A DNA stretch of 64,000 nt from Desulfomicrobium orale DSM 12838 (lineage in GTDB: Bacteria; Desulfobacterota; Desulfovibrionia; Desulfovibrionales; Desulfomicrobiaceae): NCBI RefSeq assembly GCF_001553625.1, contig NZ_CP014230.1, forward strand, positions 1,426,001 to 1,490,000, in the 5' to 3' direction. The notes under the pieces are model-generated. The model had not been told where the DNA came from, did no database searches, and was given only the letters and a program-made list of their open reading frames with translations. Made by a program: the position numbers and the translations under genes. Shown piece after piece: positions 17,582 to 25,763 of the stretch. The first letter of the stretch is position 1, and every line of letters starts with the position of its first letter.

Positions 17582-17896
17582 TTACCTGGTGAGGCGAATG
17601 AGTTTTGACAGAATGTATCCCGCCCCGAAAGCGATGAGCACGCTTCCCAGCGGATTCTGCCGCACCCGTTCGCTGACTTCTTCGACTCCCGCGCTGCCGG
17701 CGTCGTAGGCTTTCTGGACTTTTTCCGAAGCCAGTTTCTGGTACTTTTCCAGTTCTTTTTCCAGCTTGGCGGTCAGTTCCGAGGATTTCTCGACTCCCGC
17801 GTCCTTGAACGACTTGGCCAGCTCGCTGAACTGCTTCTGCAGGCTCTGGAGTTCTTCCTTCAGGGAGTCCAAGGTGTTTTCGTCTTTGGCTGCCAT
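17582..17896 (-). CDS. DUF883 (ElaB/YqjD/YgaM) family ribosome- or membrane-anchored protein
   Basis: A 104-residue protein. A long charged amphipathic helix (LKEELQSLQKQFSELAKSF ... EKELEKYQKLASEKV) is followed by the family signature VRQNPLGSVLIAFGAGYILSKLIR, a C-terminal membrane anchor. The E. coli relatives ElaB and YqjD are stationary-phase, inner-membrane proteins that can bind ribosomes. It precedes the YqjE-like gene, as in E. coli. Confidence 0.87.
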   Translation of the reverse strand: MAAKDENTLDSLKEELQSLQKQFSELAKSFKDAGVEKSSELTAKLEKELEKYQKLASEKVQKAYDAGSAGVEEVSERVRQNPLGSVLIAFGAGYILSKLIRLTR

Positions 17897-17921
17897 GATT
17901 TCCTCCTTTTAATATGTTGCC

Positions 17922-18092
17922 TTACTTCGGCCCGAACAGGAACCAGATGATGAATCCCAGAACGGGAAGTGCGAGGATGAGCACGATCCAGATGGCCTTG
18001 TTCATGGCGCTGGCCGAGCTCTGTACGATTTTTATGATGGCCCATACGTCCAGTACAAGGACGATAAGCCCCATCAGTCCGCCGATTTTCAT
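17922..18092 (-). CDS. PLDc_N-type small membrane protein
   Basis: A 56-residue protein with two transmembrane helices and the motif ILALPVLGFIIWFLFGPK, typical of the phospholipase-D nuclease N-terminal (PLDc_N) domain, here without any phospholipase domain. ATG 18092 is preferred, with AAGGAGA about ten bases upstream; an ATG at 18116 would add eight residues. Free-standing PLDc_N proteins are common small membrane proteins of unknown role. Confidence 0.8.
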   Translation of the reverse strand: MKIGGLMGLIVLVLDVWAIIKIVQSSASAMNKAIWIVLILALPVLGFIIWFLFGPK

Positions 18093-18160
18093 ACTTTCAG
18101 GTTCTCCTTGGTGCAAAGGGCTCCGGCCGGAAGGTCCGCCGGGCCGGAGCCCGCAGGAAA

Positions 18161-18541
18161 CTACAGCTTGGCCCGGATGGCCTCGTGAATCTTTTTGGAC
18201 GCGGCTTCGTCACCCAGAACTCCGACACGCACGGAGATCTCCGTGTGCTTGGGGTTTTCCGGCAGGCTCTTCAGAGAAATCCACACATCCGTATCGCCGT
18301 CTTTACAGGTCACGGAGGCGGAGCTCAGTTCTTTCTCGGTCTTGGCGATGGGCAGCTTCAAGGATTTACAAGCAGCCAGAGTCGCCTTGTAGGAACGATC
18401 CAGGCTGACGGCGTAAGTGTGTTTCAACTGCCCCATGGCGTACGTGTAGGTGCCCACGGCGGCGGCCCCGCCCACCAGCAGCGTGGCGCACCCGCTGCTC
18501 AGAAAGAACGCCAGCAACGCCAGCTTCATCATGTTGCGCAT
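18161..18541 (-). CDS. DUF3568-type small lipoprotein
   Basis: A 126-residue predicted outer-membrane or periplasmic lipoprotein. The signal peptide ends in the lipobox LSSGC, followed by the glycine-rich VGGAAAVGTYTYAMGQLKHTY and a small alpha/beta domain with VTCKDGDTDVWISLK. The pattern fits DUF3568. An AGGAGG site lies about 11 bases before the ATG. It heads the group of small envelope proteins. Its function is unknown. Confidence 0.8.
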   Translation of the reverse strand: MRNMMKLALLAFFLSSGCATLLVGGAAAVGTYTYAMGQLKHTYAVSLDRSYKATLAACKSLKLPIAKTEKELSSASVTCKDGDTDVWISLKSLPENPKHTEISVRVGVLGDEAASKKIHEAIRAKL

Positions 18542-18572
18542 GGCCGGAAAACCTCCTCAATTAAAGAGTTTC

Positions 18573-18591
18573 GAGAATGAGAATTCTTCTC
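18573..18591 (-). promoter_or_regulatory. possible Fur-like operator upstream of the DUF3568 gene
   Basis: The 19-base GAGAATGAGAATTCTTCTC matches the Fur consensus at about 13 of 19 positions and is partly palindromic. It lies about 30 bases before the start codon. The match is modest, so it is only a candidate. Confidence 0.25.
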
Positions 18592-18799
18592 TAAACAAAA
18601 ATGGAGGTTTTTACAAGATGGTTTCACCGCAAAAAGTGTGCTGACGCATCCAAGACCGTAGGGTTTGCCCATATATATCCCCCGCATGAGCGCATATCTC
18701 AGATCACTGGCGGGAGCCGGATCAGGCGGGCAGTTGTAAACACTGTTAACCGAGAAGGTGTGGAAGTTGCGGGTGCCACAGCGGTGCCGTCCGGTCATA

Positions 18800-18982
18800 T
18801 CAGCCATTTAGGCCATGATTTGAAGCAGATGCGGGAAGCAAGCGGACACCCCCACGCGCTTCGGCCTCGGCCATGAGCTCCGTGATGATGGGAGCCGTGT
18901 GCCCGCATATGTCCGCGAGCTTCAGCCGGGCCACGGATTCCAGCATGGTCGTGGCCGGAATGCTTTTCTGTTCGATCTGCAT
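18800..18982 (-). CDS. small hypothetical protein downstream of copA
   Basis: A 60-residue ORF starting MQIEQKSIPATTMLESVARL, with a perfect AAGGAGG site 5 bases before ATG 18982, which strongly supports translation. It is largely helical by eye, with one cysteine and two histidines. It lies 62 bases downstream of the copper ATPase on the same strand and is probably co-transcribed with it. I do not recognise a family, and it has no obvious metal-binding pattern. Confidence 0.6.
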   Translation of the reverse strand: MQIEQKSIPATTMLESVARLKLADICGHTAPIITELMAEAEARGGVRLLPASASNHGLNG

Positions 18983-19044
18983 GGCATCCTCCTTCAGGTT
19001 TTTCCTTATCTGAATGGGTCGTTGCTGCAACGGTGGTGTTGCCG

Positions 19045-21726
19045 TCAACGCGCGTGCCCCGGCGTGAAAAAGCGCAGCCGCAGCGCGTTGCTGACCACCA
19101 TGACCGAACTCATGGCCATGGCTGTCCCGGCCAGCATGGGGTTCATGACCGGCCCGCCGAACAGGTGCGGGAGCCCCATGGCCACGGGTATGCCGATGGT
19201 ATTGAAGGCAAAGGCCCAGAAAAGATTCTGCCGGATATTGGTCATGACCGCGCGGCCCAGATGAAGGGCCGTGAGCAGGCCGGACAGATCTTCGGACATG
19301 AGCACCACGTCCCCGGATTCCAGCGCCACGTCCATGCCCGAGCCCATGGCTATGCCCAGATCGGCGGCGGCCAGGGCCGGGGCGTCGTTGATGCCGTCGC
19401 CGGCCATGCCCGTCACATGGCCTTCGGCCTGAAGTTTCCGGATGGCCGCAGCCTTGTGTTCGGGCAGCACTCCGGCTTCGACGGCCTTGATGCCCGCCTG
19501 GCGGGCCACGGCCAGGGCCGGGCGTTCGGCATCGCCGGTCACCAGCCGCGCCTCGATGCCCATTTTCCCGAGGGCCTCCACAACGGAAGCGGCTTCAGGA
19601 CGGATGGCGTCGCTGATTCCCAGAAGGGCGGCCAGACGTCCGTCCACGGCCACATGGATCACCGTGGCCCCGTCGTCCTCCATCCGCTCCCGCGCTTCCC
19701 GCGCTCCTTTCAGTTCCACGCCCAGAGAGTTCATCAGCCGTTCGTTGCCGATGGCCACGCCGCGTTCTTCCACGCGGGCGGTCACGCCTTGGCCGGGCAC
19801 TGCCTGGAAGTCTCCGGCCTCGGGTACGGGCCCGTCGCAGGCGGCCGTCACCGCCCGGGCCAGAGGATGCTCTGAAAGGCGTTCCACTGCGGCGGCCAAG
19901 CGCAGAGGAGCGTTTCCGTCCTGTCCGTCCGGCGTCCAGATTCCGGCGAGAGCGGGCTTGCCCACGGTCAGGGTGCCGGTCTTGTCGAAGACTATGGCCG
20001 TGAGTTCTCCCGCCCGTTGCAGGGCCCGGCCGGACTTGATCAGCACTCCGAGCTGCGCTCCGCGGCCCGTGCCGGCCATGATGGACGTGGGCGTGGCCAG
20101 CCCCATGGCGCAGGGGCAGGCGATGACCAGCACCGAAACGGCGATGCGCAGGGCGAAAGAGAAACCCTCGTCGCTGAAGATATACCAGGAGAGGCCCGCC
20201 AGCAGAGCCAGCGACATGACCGTGGGCACGAAATAGAAACTGATGGTATCGGCCAGATTGGCGATGGGGGCCTTGGAGCCCTGAGCGTCGCGCACCAGCC
20301 GGACGATGCGGGCCAGCACCGTGTCCTCGCCCACATGCAGGGCGCGCATGACCAGCGCGCCGGTGGTGTTCAGGGTGCCGCCGAAAATCCGGTCGCCGGG
20401 AGCGCGCCGCACGGGCAGAGGCTCTCCCGTCAGCATGGACTCGTCTACATGGCTTTCCCCCTCGGCCACTTCACCGTCCACGGGTATCCTCTCGCCGGGG
20501 CGGATGCGAAGCAGGTCGCCGGGTTCGATTTCGGCCACGGCCACGGGCCGCTCGGTTTCTCCATCCACCAGCGCCGCCGTGTCCGGGGCCAGATGCATGA
20601 GGGCGCGCACCGCGTCCGTGGTCCGGAATACGGATCTGGCCTCGAAGTATTTGCCGAGGGAAATCATGGCCAGAAGCACGGCTGCGGATTCGTAGTAAAG
20701 GTCCATGGCCCGCTCGTGGGGGCTCACGCCGAGCCAGATTTCCACGGTGTTCCACAGGGAATAGGCCAGGGCCGCGCCCGTACCTACGGCCACCAGGGAA
20801 TCCATGTTCGGCGCCCGGCGGATCAGGGCCGGGAAGCCCCGCACGTAAAACTGCCGCCCGCTCCAGACCACGGGCATGGTCAGAAGAAGCTGGGCCAGAG
20901 CGAAGATGCCGGGCGCATGTGCGGGGTCCAGCGTCCGGGGCAGAGGCATGCCCCACATGTGCCCCATGGACAGAAGGAGAAGGGGCAGGGCGAAGAGCAT
21001 GATCCGGATCACGTCGCGCTTTTGCCCGGCCAGGGCGGCCAGCATGCGGTGTTCCTGGTCGTCCACCTTTTCCGGGCGGAGCGGCTCCACGGTGAAGCCG
21101 GCGTTCTGGATGGCTTCGCGCAGGGTGCGCAAGGACAGCCGGGCCGGATCGAATACAAACCGGCCCTCACCCGTGCCCAGATTGACGACAGCCTCGCGCA
21201 TGCCCTCCATCCGCGAGGCCAATCGCTCGATCCGGGCGGAGCAGGCCGCGCAGTGCATGCCGCCGATTCTGAAGGACGCCTGGGCGGCGGAGGTGGGGGG
21301 CTCGGCCTCAAAGCCCAAAGCCCGTACGCGGGTGAGAATCTCATTCAGAGCAATGGACTGGGGATCGAAACGGACCCGCATTTCCGCGGCGGGCAGGCTC
21401 ACTTCGACGCCGTCCACGCCGGGCATCCCTCCGATCACGCGCTCGATCCGGGCGGAGCAGGCCGCGCAGTGCATGCCGCCGATTCTGAAGGACGCCTGGG
21501 CGGCGGAGGTGGGGGGCTCGGCCTCAAAGCCCAAAGCCCGTACGCGGGTGAGAATCTCATTCAGAGCAATGGACTGGGGATCGAAACGGACCCGCATTTC
21601 CGCGGCGGGCAGGCTCACTTCGACGCCGTCCACGCCGGGCATCCCTCCGATCACGCGCTCGATCCGGGCGGAGCAGGCCGCGCAGTGCATGCCGCCAATG
21701 GATATGCGGGAAGAAGAAAAAGACAT
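19045..21726 (-). CDS. copA: copper-translocating P-type ATPase with three N-terminal HMA domains
   Basis: An 893-residue P1B-type ATPase, most likely Cu(I) export. Three heavy-metal-associated domains each carry [13 protein letters not shown] (about residues 10-75, 82-147 and 154-215). The first two are identical because of a 216-bp tandem DNA duplication. The core has the metal-transport C537-P-C539, the phosphorylation site D581 in [17 protein letters not shown] in the actuator domain, and [16 protein letters not shown]. The C-terminal helix [11 protein letters not shown] is typical of CopA. GAGGAG precedes the ATG. CopA proteins usually have one or two HMA domains. Confidence 0.96.
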   Translation of the reverse strand: MSFSSSRISIGGMHCAACSARIERVIGGMPGVDGVEVSLPAAEMRVRFDPQSIALNEILTRVRALGFEAEPPTSAAQASFRIGGMHCAACSARIERVIGGMPGVDGVEVSLPAAEMRVRFDPQSIALNEILTRVRALGFEAEPPTSAAQASFRIGGMHCAACSARIERLASRMEGMREAVVNLGTGEGRFVFDPARLSLRTLREAIQNAGFTVEPLRPEKVDDQEHRMLAALAGQKRDVIRIMLFALPLLLLSMGHMWGMPLPRTLDPAHAPGIFALAQLLLTMPVVWSGRQFYVRGFPALIRRAPNMDSLVAVGTGAALAYSLWNTVEIWLGVSPHERAMDLYYESAAVLLAMISLGKYFEARSVFRTTDAVRALMHLAPDTAALVDGETERPVAVAEIEPGDLLRIRPGERIPVDGEVAEGESHVDESMLTGEPLPVRRAPGDRIFGGTLNTTGALVMRALHVGEDTVLARIVRLVRDAQGSKAPIANLADTISFYFVPTVMSLALLAGLSWYIFSDEGFSFALRIAVSVLVIACPCAMGLATPTSIMAGTGRGAQLGVLIKSGRALQRAGELTAIVFDKTGTLTVGKPALAGIWTPDGQDGNAPLRLAAAVERLSEHPLARAVTAACDGPVPEAGDFQAVPGQGVTARVEERGVAIGNERLMNSLGVELKGAREARERMEDDGATVIHVAVDGRLAALLGISDAIRPEAASVVEALGKMGIEARLVTGDAERPALAVARQAGIKAVEAGVLPEHKAAAIRKLQAEGHVTGMAGDGINDAPALAAADLGIAMGSGMDVALESGDVVLMSEDLSGLLTALHLGRAVMTNIRQNLFWAFAFNTIGIPVAMGLPHLFGGPVMNPMLAGTAMAMSSVMVVSNALRLRFFTPGHAR
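21224..21696 (-). repeat. perfect 216-bp tandem repeat inside copA (2.2 copies)
   Basis: Bases 21224-21439 and 21440-21655 are identical, and a third partial copy continues to 21696. Each unit encodes one 72-residue HMA domain plus linker. I found no mismatch between the two full units, including third codon positions, which indicates a very recent duplication or ongoing gene conversion. Confidence 0.97.
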
Positions 21727-22121
21727 GCTGACTCCTCATGCTGCAAAAAAAAGACGGGAAATTTACTGCAAAAAAGTAAGACGCGGAAAATTTTTTGGCA
21801 AGCCTTCCGCGGAACGCATAATCCATGCGCACGGTTTCCATCTCCGAGTTGTCCGTCTTTCAATGAACATTTTCGGGGTTGGGAACCTGTTTTCAAATGC
21901 GGTATCTGCTGGAGACGGGCATTCGGACGCGCTTTCGTAGGCAGGGCGGATGCGCCCCTTTTTCCGGAAGAATGAATGAACCGATTTTAAATCTTTTCCA
22001 CTGTACAGCTCGTGTGGATCACGGTATGTCTATGGCAAGATGTATTTCATGGGACTTATCCTCATGAGTTTCTGGCTATGCTCTGCCTGTCTTGCCGCTG
22101 TAAAACGGAAGGAGGTTCAAG
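21727..22121. promoter_or_regulatory. divergent promoter region between copA and the alcohol dehydrogenase
   Basis: About 395 bases without a convincing gene. The copA-proximal part (about 21740-21800) is A-rich and probably holds the copA promoter. I saw no clear CueR-type or CopY-type operator. The adh-proximal part contains a good AAGGAGG ribosome-binding site (about 22110) for the dehydrogenase. Confidence 0.4.
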
Positions 22122-23183
22122 ATGAAAGGTTTTGCGATGCTGGGTATTGGAAAGACCGGCTGGATTGAAAAATCCGATCCGGTATGCGGGCCGATGGATG
22201 CCTTGTGTCGGCCGCTGGCTCTGGCTCCATGTACTTCGGATGTGCACACTGTCTGGGAGGGCGCCATAGGCGATCGCAAGGACATGATTCTGGGGCACGA
22301 GGGCTGCGGAGTGGTCGTCAAGGTCGGAGAACTCGTCAAGGACTTCAAACCGGGAGACAGAGTCATTGTGCCGGCTATCACTCCTGACTGGAACTCCCTG
22401 GAGGCGCAGGCCGGTTTCCAGATGCATTCAAACGGAATGCTGGGCGGGTGGAAGTTCTCCAACTTCAAGGATGGGCTCTTTGGAACGCTGTTCCATGTCA
22501 ACGACGCGGACGGCAATCTGGCCCTTCTGCCCGATTCGATTCCGACCGGCGAAGCCTGCATGCTGTCGGACATGGTGCCGACGGGTTTCCATGGCGCGGA
22601 ACTGGCCGATGTCCAGTTCGGTGACATCGTTCTGGTCATCGGCATCGGCCCGGTGGGTCTGATGAGCGTCGCCGGAGCCAACCTGAAGGGCGCATCGCGG
22701 ATTTTTGCTGTGGGAACGAGGGAGGTCTGCCGGGAGGCTGCCGCTTTTTACGGAGCCACAGAACTCATCGGTTACAAGGAAGGACCCATCGACGCCCAGG
22801 TGATGAAAATGACCGACGGCAAGGGTGTGGACAAAATCATCATCGCCGGGGGCACTGTCGATACCTTCAGCGAAGCCGTGAAGTGTCTCAAGCCGGGCGG
22901 TAAGATCGGCAATGTCAATTACCTGGGCTCAGGCGAACATATCTGCATTCCGCGTGTGGAATGGGGTGTGGGCATGGGGCACAAAAACATCAACGGCGGC
23001 CTGATGCCCGGCGGCCGGTTGCGCATGGAAAAACTGGCCAGTCTTGTGAGCTGCGGAAAGCTCAATCTGTCCAGACTGATCACGCACAGGTTCTCCAAGT
23101 TCGAGGATATTGAAGAAGCCCTGATGCTGATGAAGGACAAGCCGAAGGACCTCATCAAGCCGGTTGTGGTTCTGGAAAACTGA
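22122..23183 (+). CDS. zinc-dependent NADP(H) secondary-alcohol dehydrogenase (Thermoanaerobacter ADH type)
   Basis: A 353-residue medium-chain dehydrogenase that closely resembles the NADP-dependent secondary alcohol dehydrogenases of Thermoanaerobacter and Clostridium beijerinckii from end to end (MKGFAMLGIGKTGWIEK ... MLMKDKPKDLIKPVVVLEN). Catalytic zinc ligands C37, H59 and E60 in GHEGCG, and the aspartate in LSDMVPTGFHGAELAD, are present. The Rossmann motif is GIGPVGLMSVAGA, and the NADP-type residues T-R after AVG and the downstream tyrosine in LIGYKEG are kept. It would interconvert secondary alcohols and ketones. It stands alone with its own terminator. Confidence 0.93.
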   Translation: MKGFAMLGIGKTGWIEKSDPVCGPMDALCRPLALAPCTSDVHTVWEGAIGDRKDMILGHEGCGVVVKVGELVKDFKPGDRVIVPAITPDWNSLEAQAGFQMHSNGMLGGWKFSNFKDGLFGTLFHVNDADGNLALLPDSIPTGEACMLSDMVPTGFHGAELADVQFGDIVLVIGIGPVGLMSVAGANLKGASRIFAVGTREVCREAAAFYGATELIGYKEGPIDAQVMKMTDGKGVDKIIIAGGTVDTFSEAVKCLKPGGKIGNVNYLGSGEHICIPRVEWGVGMGHKNINGGLMPGGRLRMEKLASLVSCGKLNLSRLITHRFSKFEDIEEALMLMKDKPKDLIKPVVVLEN

Positions 23184-23223
23184 CGCATGGGAAGAGGACG
23201 TTCGTCCGCGATGTGATGACACT

Positions 23224-23247
23224 ATCCCCCGCCATATGGCGGGGGAT
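23224..23247 (+). terminator. palindromic terminator-like hairpin after adh
   Basis: A 24-base perfect palindrome (ATCCCCCGCC ATAT GGCGGGGGAT) lies 40 bases after the dehydrogenase stop. The following T-run is poor (ATTTG), so termination strength is uncertain. Confidence 0.55.
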
Positions 23248-23452
23248 TTGCCGTTTGTGGGCCGGTGCCGGGCCGCGCGGCTGTGCCCCCGCTCAAAAAG
23301 TGGCGTTGCCGCTATCTCCCGGCTATGGCGCGGAGTAAAAAGCCGCAGCCGAGCACAACAATATTTTGCCGGCGGCATCAGTAAAGTTACAAAAGCTTGA
23401 GGGCAGAGCGTTTTTGGCCTATGTCGGCCGAAACACTCGCAAGGAGGCAGGC

Positions 23453-23551
23453 ATGTTTTCAGGGCTTATTCTCGGGCTGGGGCTTGGTCTTCTGGGGCTT
23501 ATCATTTTCTCCCTGCATGAGGAGCATGGGCCCGAAAAGCACGATCACTGA
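23453..23551 (+). CDS. 32-residue membrane peptide with acidic, histidine-containing tail
   Basis: A very short ORF with a strong AAGGAGG site six bases before ATG 23453. The peptide is a single glycine- and leucine-rich transmembrane segment (MFSGLILGLGLGLLGLIIF) followed by SLHEEHGPEKHDH, which holds three histidines and several acids. It is followed by a good terminator. This combination suggests a real small protein, possibly a metal-binding or complex-stabilising subunit; I do not recognise a family. Confidence 0.6.
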   Translation: MFSGLILGLGLGLLGLIIFSLHEEHGPEKHDH

Positions 23552-23571
23552 TCCCGCCGGACTTTTCCCGT

Positions 23572-23634
23572 CAAATCCGGGTTTGTCACCAGCCGCACCA
23601 TGGTTTCACGGCTGGCGGCAAAGCCCGGATTTTT
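23572..23634 (+). terminator. long bipartite terminator after the 32-residue peptide gene
   Basis: An outer stem (AAATCCGGG.TTTG with CAAA.CCCGGATTT, one mismatch) encloses an inner stem CCAGCCG/CGGCTGG and runs into TTTTTC. It lies between the small peptide and the convergent opgG gene. Confidence 0.75.
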
Positions 23635-23678
23635 CATTCTCCAGTCAGTCTATTGGGGCGAAGAAACCGCCCCCATTT

Positions 23679-25244
23679 CTACGGATTATATAACTGCCGC
23701 TCTCCGGCCGGAGGCGGGCTCCACTGGTAGGTCCAGGTCTCGGAAATCCTCCGGCCGCCGGCTTCCAGATGCAGGCGCAGGTCGATGGGCCTTTCGGTAT
23801 TGTCCGGCGGCACCACGTCGAACATGCAGCGAAAGCCTTTTATGGCATGCTGGGGGCGGACGGAAGTGATCTCTATGCGTCCGGCCGAGGAGCTGAGCAC
23901 GGGCGTGACGGTGGTGTCCGCCCCTATCATGGGCATGTCCCCGCCTGCGAAATCCACGGCGAAGCGCTTGCTGTAGTATTCGCGTTTCTTGCCGATGACG
24001 CCCCCAAGGCCGGTGAAGGTGTCCGCCACGCGGGCCAGCCGGACCGGTTCGGGAGGCCGGGTGCCCCAGTGCAGATTGTAGCTGTAGAGCAGTTCCTGTC
24101 CGGCTTCGACGGGTCGGGACGGGTTCCAGAAGGCCACGATATTGTCGAACGTCTCGTCCACGGTGGGGATTTCCACGAGCTGCACCGAGCCTTCTCCCCA
24201 GTCTCCCAGGGGCTCCACCCACACGCTCGGCCGCTTGTCGTAGAACACGCCGTCGTCGTGGTAATGGTCGAAATTCTGGTCCCGCTGGGCCAGCCCGAAA
24301 CCGCGCGGGTTGCTGTCCATGTAGGCATTGAAGCGTAACTGGCGCGGATTGACCAGCGGCCGCCAGAGCCACTCTCCGGCGCCGGTCAGAATGGCCAGAC
24401 CGTCGGAGTCATGAATTTCCGGCCGCCAGTCGTAGGCCATGCGGCGGTCGTTCTCTCCGCTCAAAAACATGCTGGTCAGTGGGGCGATGCCCAGACGTTC
24501 GATGGGTTTGCGGGGGTAGATGGCCGCGTCCACACGCATGGTCAGATGCTGGCCGGGCCGGATGTCGAAGCGGTATGCGCCGGTGGCGCTGGGTGAATCC
24601 AGCAGAGCGTACACGGTGGCCGTGTCGCGGCCGGGGCCGGGTTTTTCCAGCCAGAAATGGGTGAACAGCGGAAATTCCTCCGGTCTGGGCAGGGCGGTGT
24701 CGATGGCCAGTCCCCGGGCGGACATGCCGTACTGCATTTCACCACCCACGGCCCGGAAGTAGCTGGCGCCCAGGAAGGCCACCAGATCGCGTTCCCAGTC
24801 GGTGTGGTAGAGAAAGCGGAATCCGGCGAATCCCAGATCTTTGGGCAGATGTGCGCCTTTGAGGCCGGACTTGCCGTACTGGAACAGGTCCCGCGAGTAG
24901 GGAATCTGCGCCGCCCGGCCGTTTTCCAGCTCGTAAATGGTCACAGGCGTTCTGAAATAAAGGCCCAGATGGAAAAGCTCCGCCCGGAAGAGAGAATCGT
25001 CTTTTCTCCACAGGGCATGCCCCCGGTCGAACCTGATCTGCTGATACGCATCCCAGCTCAGGTTTTGCAGCACCTTGGGCAGCTCGCCCTCGTGGCTGAC
25101 GTAGGGTGCGGCGGCCAGGGTTCTGGCCCTGCCTTTGAGCCAGGCGTAATCAAAAGGTTCGGAACCTTCAGCCGCCGCAGCCGGGGAGAGCAGACCCGGC
25201 AGCAGGATACAGAGCCAGAATATGAAAGCATGTCTTCTCATCAT
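23679..25244 (-). CDS. opgG: periplasmic glucan biosynthesis protein OpgG/MdoG
   Basis: A 521-residue OpgG/OpgD-family protein that shapes osmoregulated periplasmic glucans. ATG 25244 is chosen because GGAGGT lies eight bases upstream. It gives a Sec signal peptide (MMRRHAFIFWLCILLPGLLSPAAAA), unlike the Tat signal of OpgD. Family features include FDYAWLKGRARTLAAAPY, YQQIRFDRGHALW, NAYMDSNPRGFGLAQRDQ and the C-terminal Ig-like domain. No opgH glucosyltransferase is seen nearby. Confidence 0.93.
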   Translation of the reverse strand: MMRRHAFIFWLCILLPGLLSPAAAAEGSEPFDYAWLKGRARTLAAAPYVSHEGELPKVLQNLSWDAYQQIRFDRGHALWRKDDSLFRAELFHLGLYFRTPVTIYELENGRAAQIPYSRDLFQYGKSGLKGAHLPKDLGFAGFRFLYHTDWERDLVAFLGASYFRAVGGEMQYGMSARGLAIDTALPRPEEFPLFTHFWLEKPGPGRDTATVYALLDSPSATGAYRFDIRPGQHLTMRVDAAIYPRKPIERLGIAPLTSMFLSGENDRRMAYDWRPEIHDSDGLAILTGAGEWLWRPLVNPRQLRFNAYMDSNPRGFGLAQRDQNFDHYHDDGVFYDKRPSVWVEPLGDWGEGSVQLVEIPTVDETFDNIVAFWNPSRPVEAGQELLYSYNLHWGTRPPEPVRLARVADTFTGLGGVIGKKREYYSKRFAVDFAGGDMPMIGADTTVTPVLSSSAGRIEITSVRPQHAIKGFRCMFDVVPPDNTERPIDLRLHLEAGGRRISETWTYQWSPPPAGERQLYNP

Positions 25245-25386
25245 GGGTGAAACCTCCGGCGAACAAGGCGTCCGATAGTCCGGGCGGCCTGGGTGCCTTC
25301 TGGGGTATGGTTGCGGAAAATGCGCCTGCCGCAGTGGCATGGCGCGGTCCGAAAAGCGCCGGAGCCGGATTCCAGCCGTTTCCGCG

Positions 25387-25743
25387 CTATGATTCCTGTT
25401 TGCTGATGGCCTCGGACTTGATGCGGTCCAGCAGGTCGGCCAGGGCGGGCCTGACGTTCTCGCGGATGTCTCCGGCCACCATCAGAAAAAGGAGATCGTC
25501 GCCGGGGACGAATTCCCCGCTGCGGGCCTCCACCACCACCCGGAAAATTCCCTGACGGGCCTCGATCTCCCGGCGGATGCCCTCGGCCTTGTCCTGATCC
25601 ACCTGCACCCTGATCCGGTTCACTGTGGAGCCATCCTTGCGGGACCAGGCCCGGACCACCCCGTTGTGTGTGAGAATCATACCCACACTTTTCCGGAAGC
25701 CGGGCTCCTGTTTCAACTCGGCGATGCGGCCGCTGATGTCCAT
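25387..25743 (-). CDS. MoaE-like protein (molybdopterin synthase large-subunit relative)
   Basis: A 118-residue protein starting MDISGRIAELKQEPGFRKSV. The C-terminal part EARSGEFVPGDDLLFLMVAGDIRENV resembles the MoaE core, where GEL.PGD is conserved, but the whole protein is shorter than the roughly 150 residues of E. coli MoaE. No clear match to the MoaE catalytic lysine region was found by eye. A GGGGAG site precedes ATG 25743. It lies 20 bases after the YcaO-TPR gene, so the two are probably co-transcribed. A role in molybdenum cofactor synthesis is possible but unproven. Confidence 0.65.
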   Translation of the reverse strand: MDISGRIAELKQEPGFRKSVGMILTHNGVVRAWSRKDGSTVNRIRVQVDQDKAEGIRREIEARQGIFRVVVEARSGEFVPGDDLLFLMVAGDIRENVRPALADLLDRIKSEAISKQES

Positions 25744-25763
25744 GGCATTCTCCCCAAAGGATT

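Noticed and set aside
18644-18800. Short open frames between the DUF3568 gene and the ORF downstream of copA
   Set aside because: None has a ribosome-binding site or recognisable sequence; the region is treated as intergenic.
21224-21696. Direct repeats as a possible CRISPR or mobile element
   Set aside because: The unit is 216 bp, in frame, and encodes a complete HMA domain; there are no spacers or transposase.
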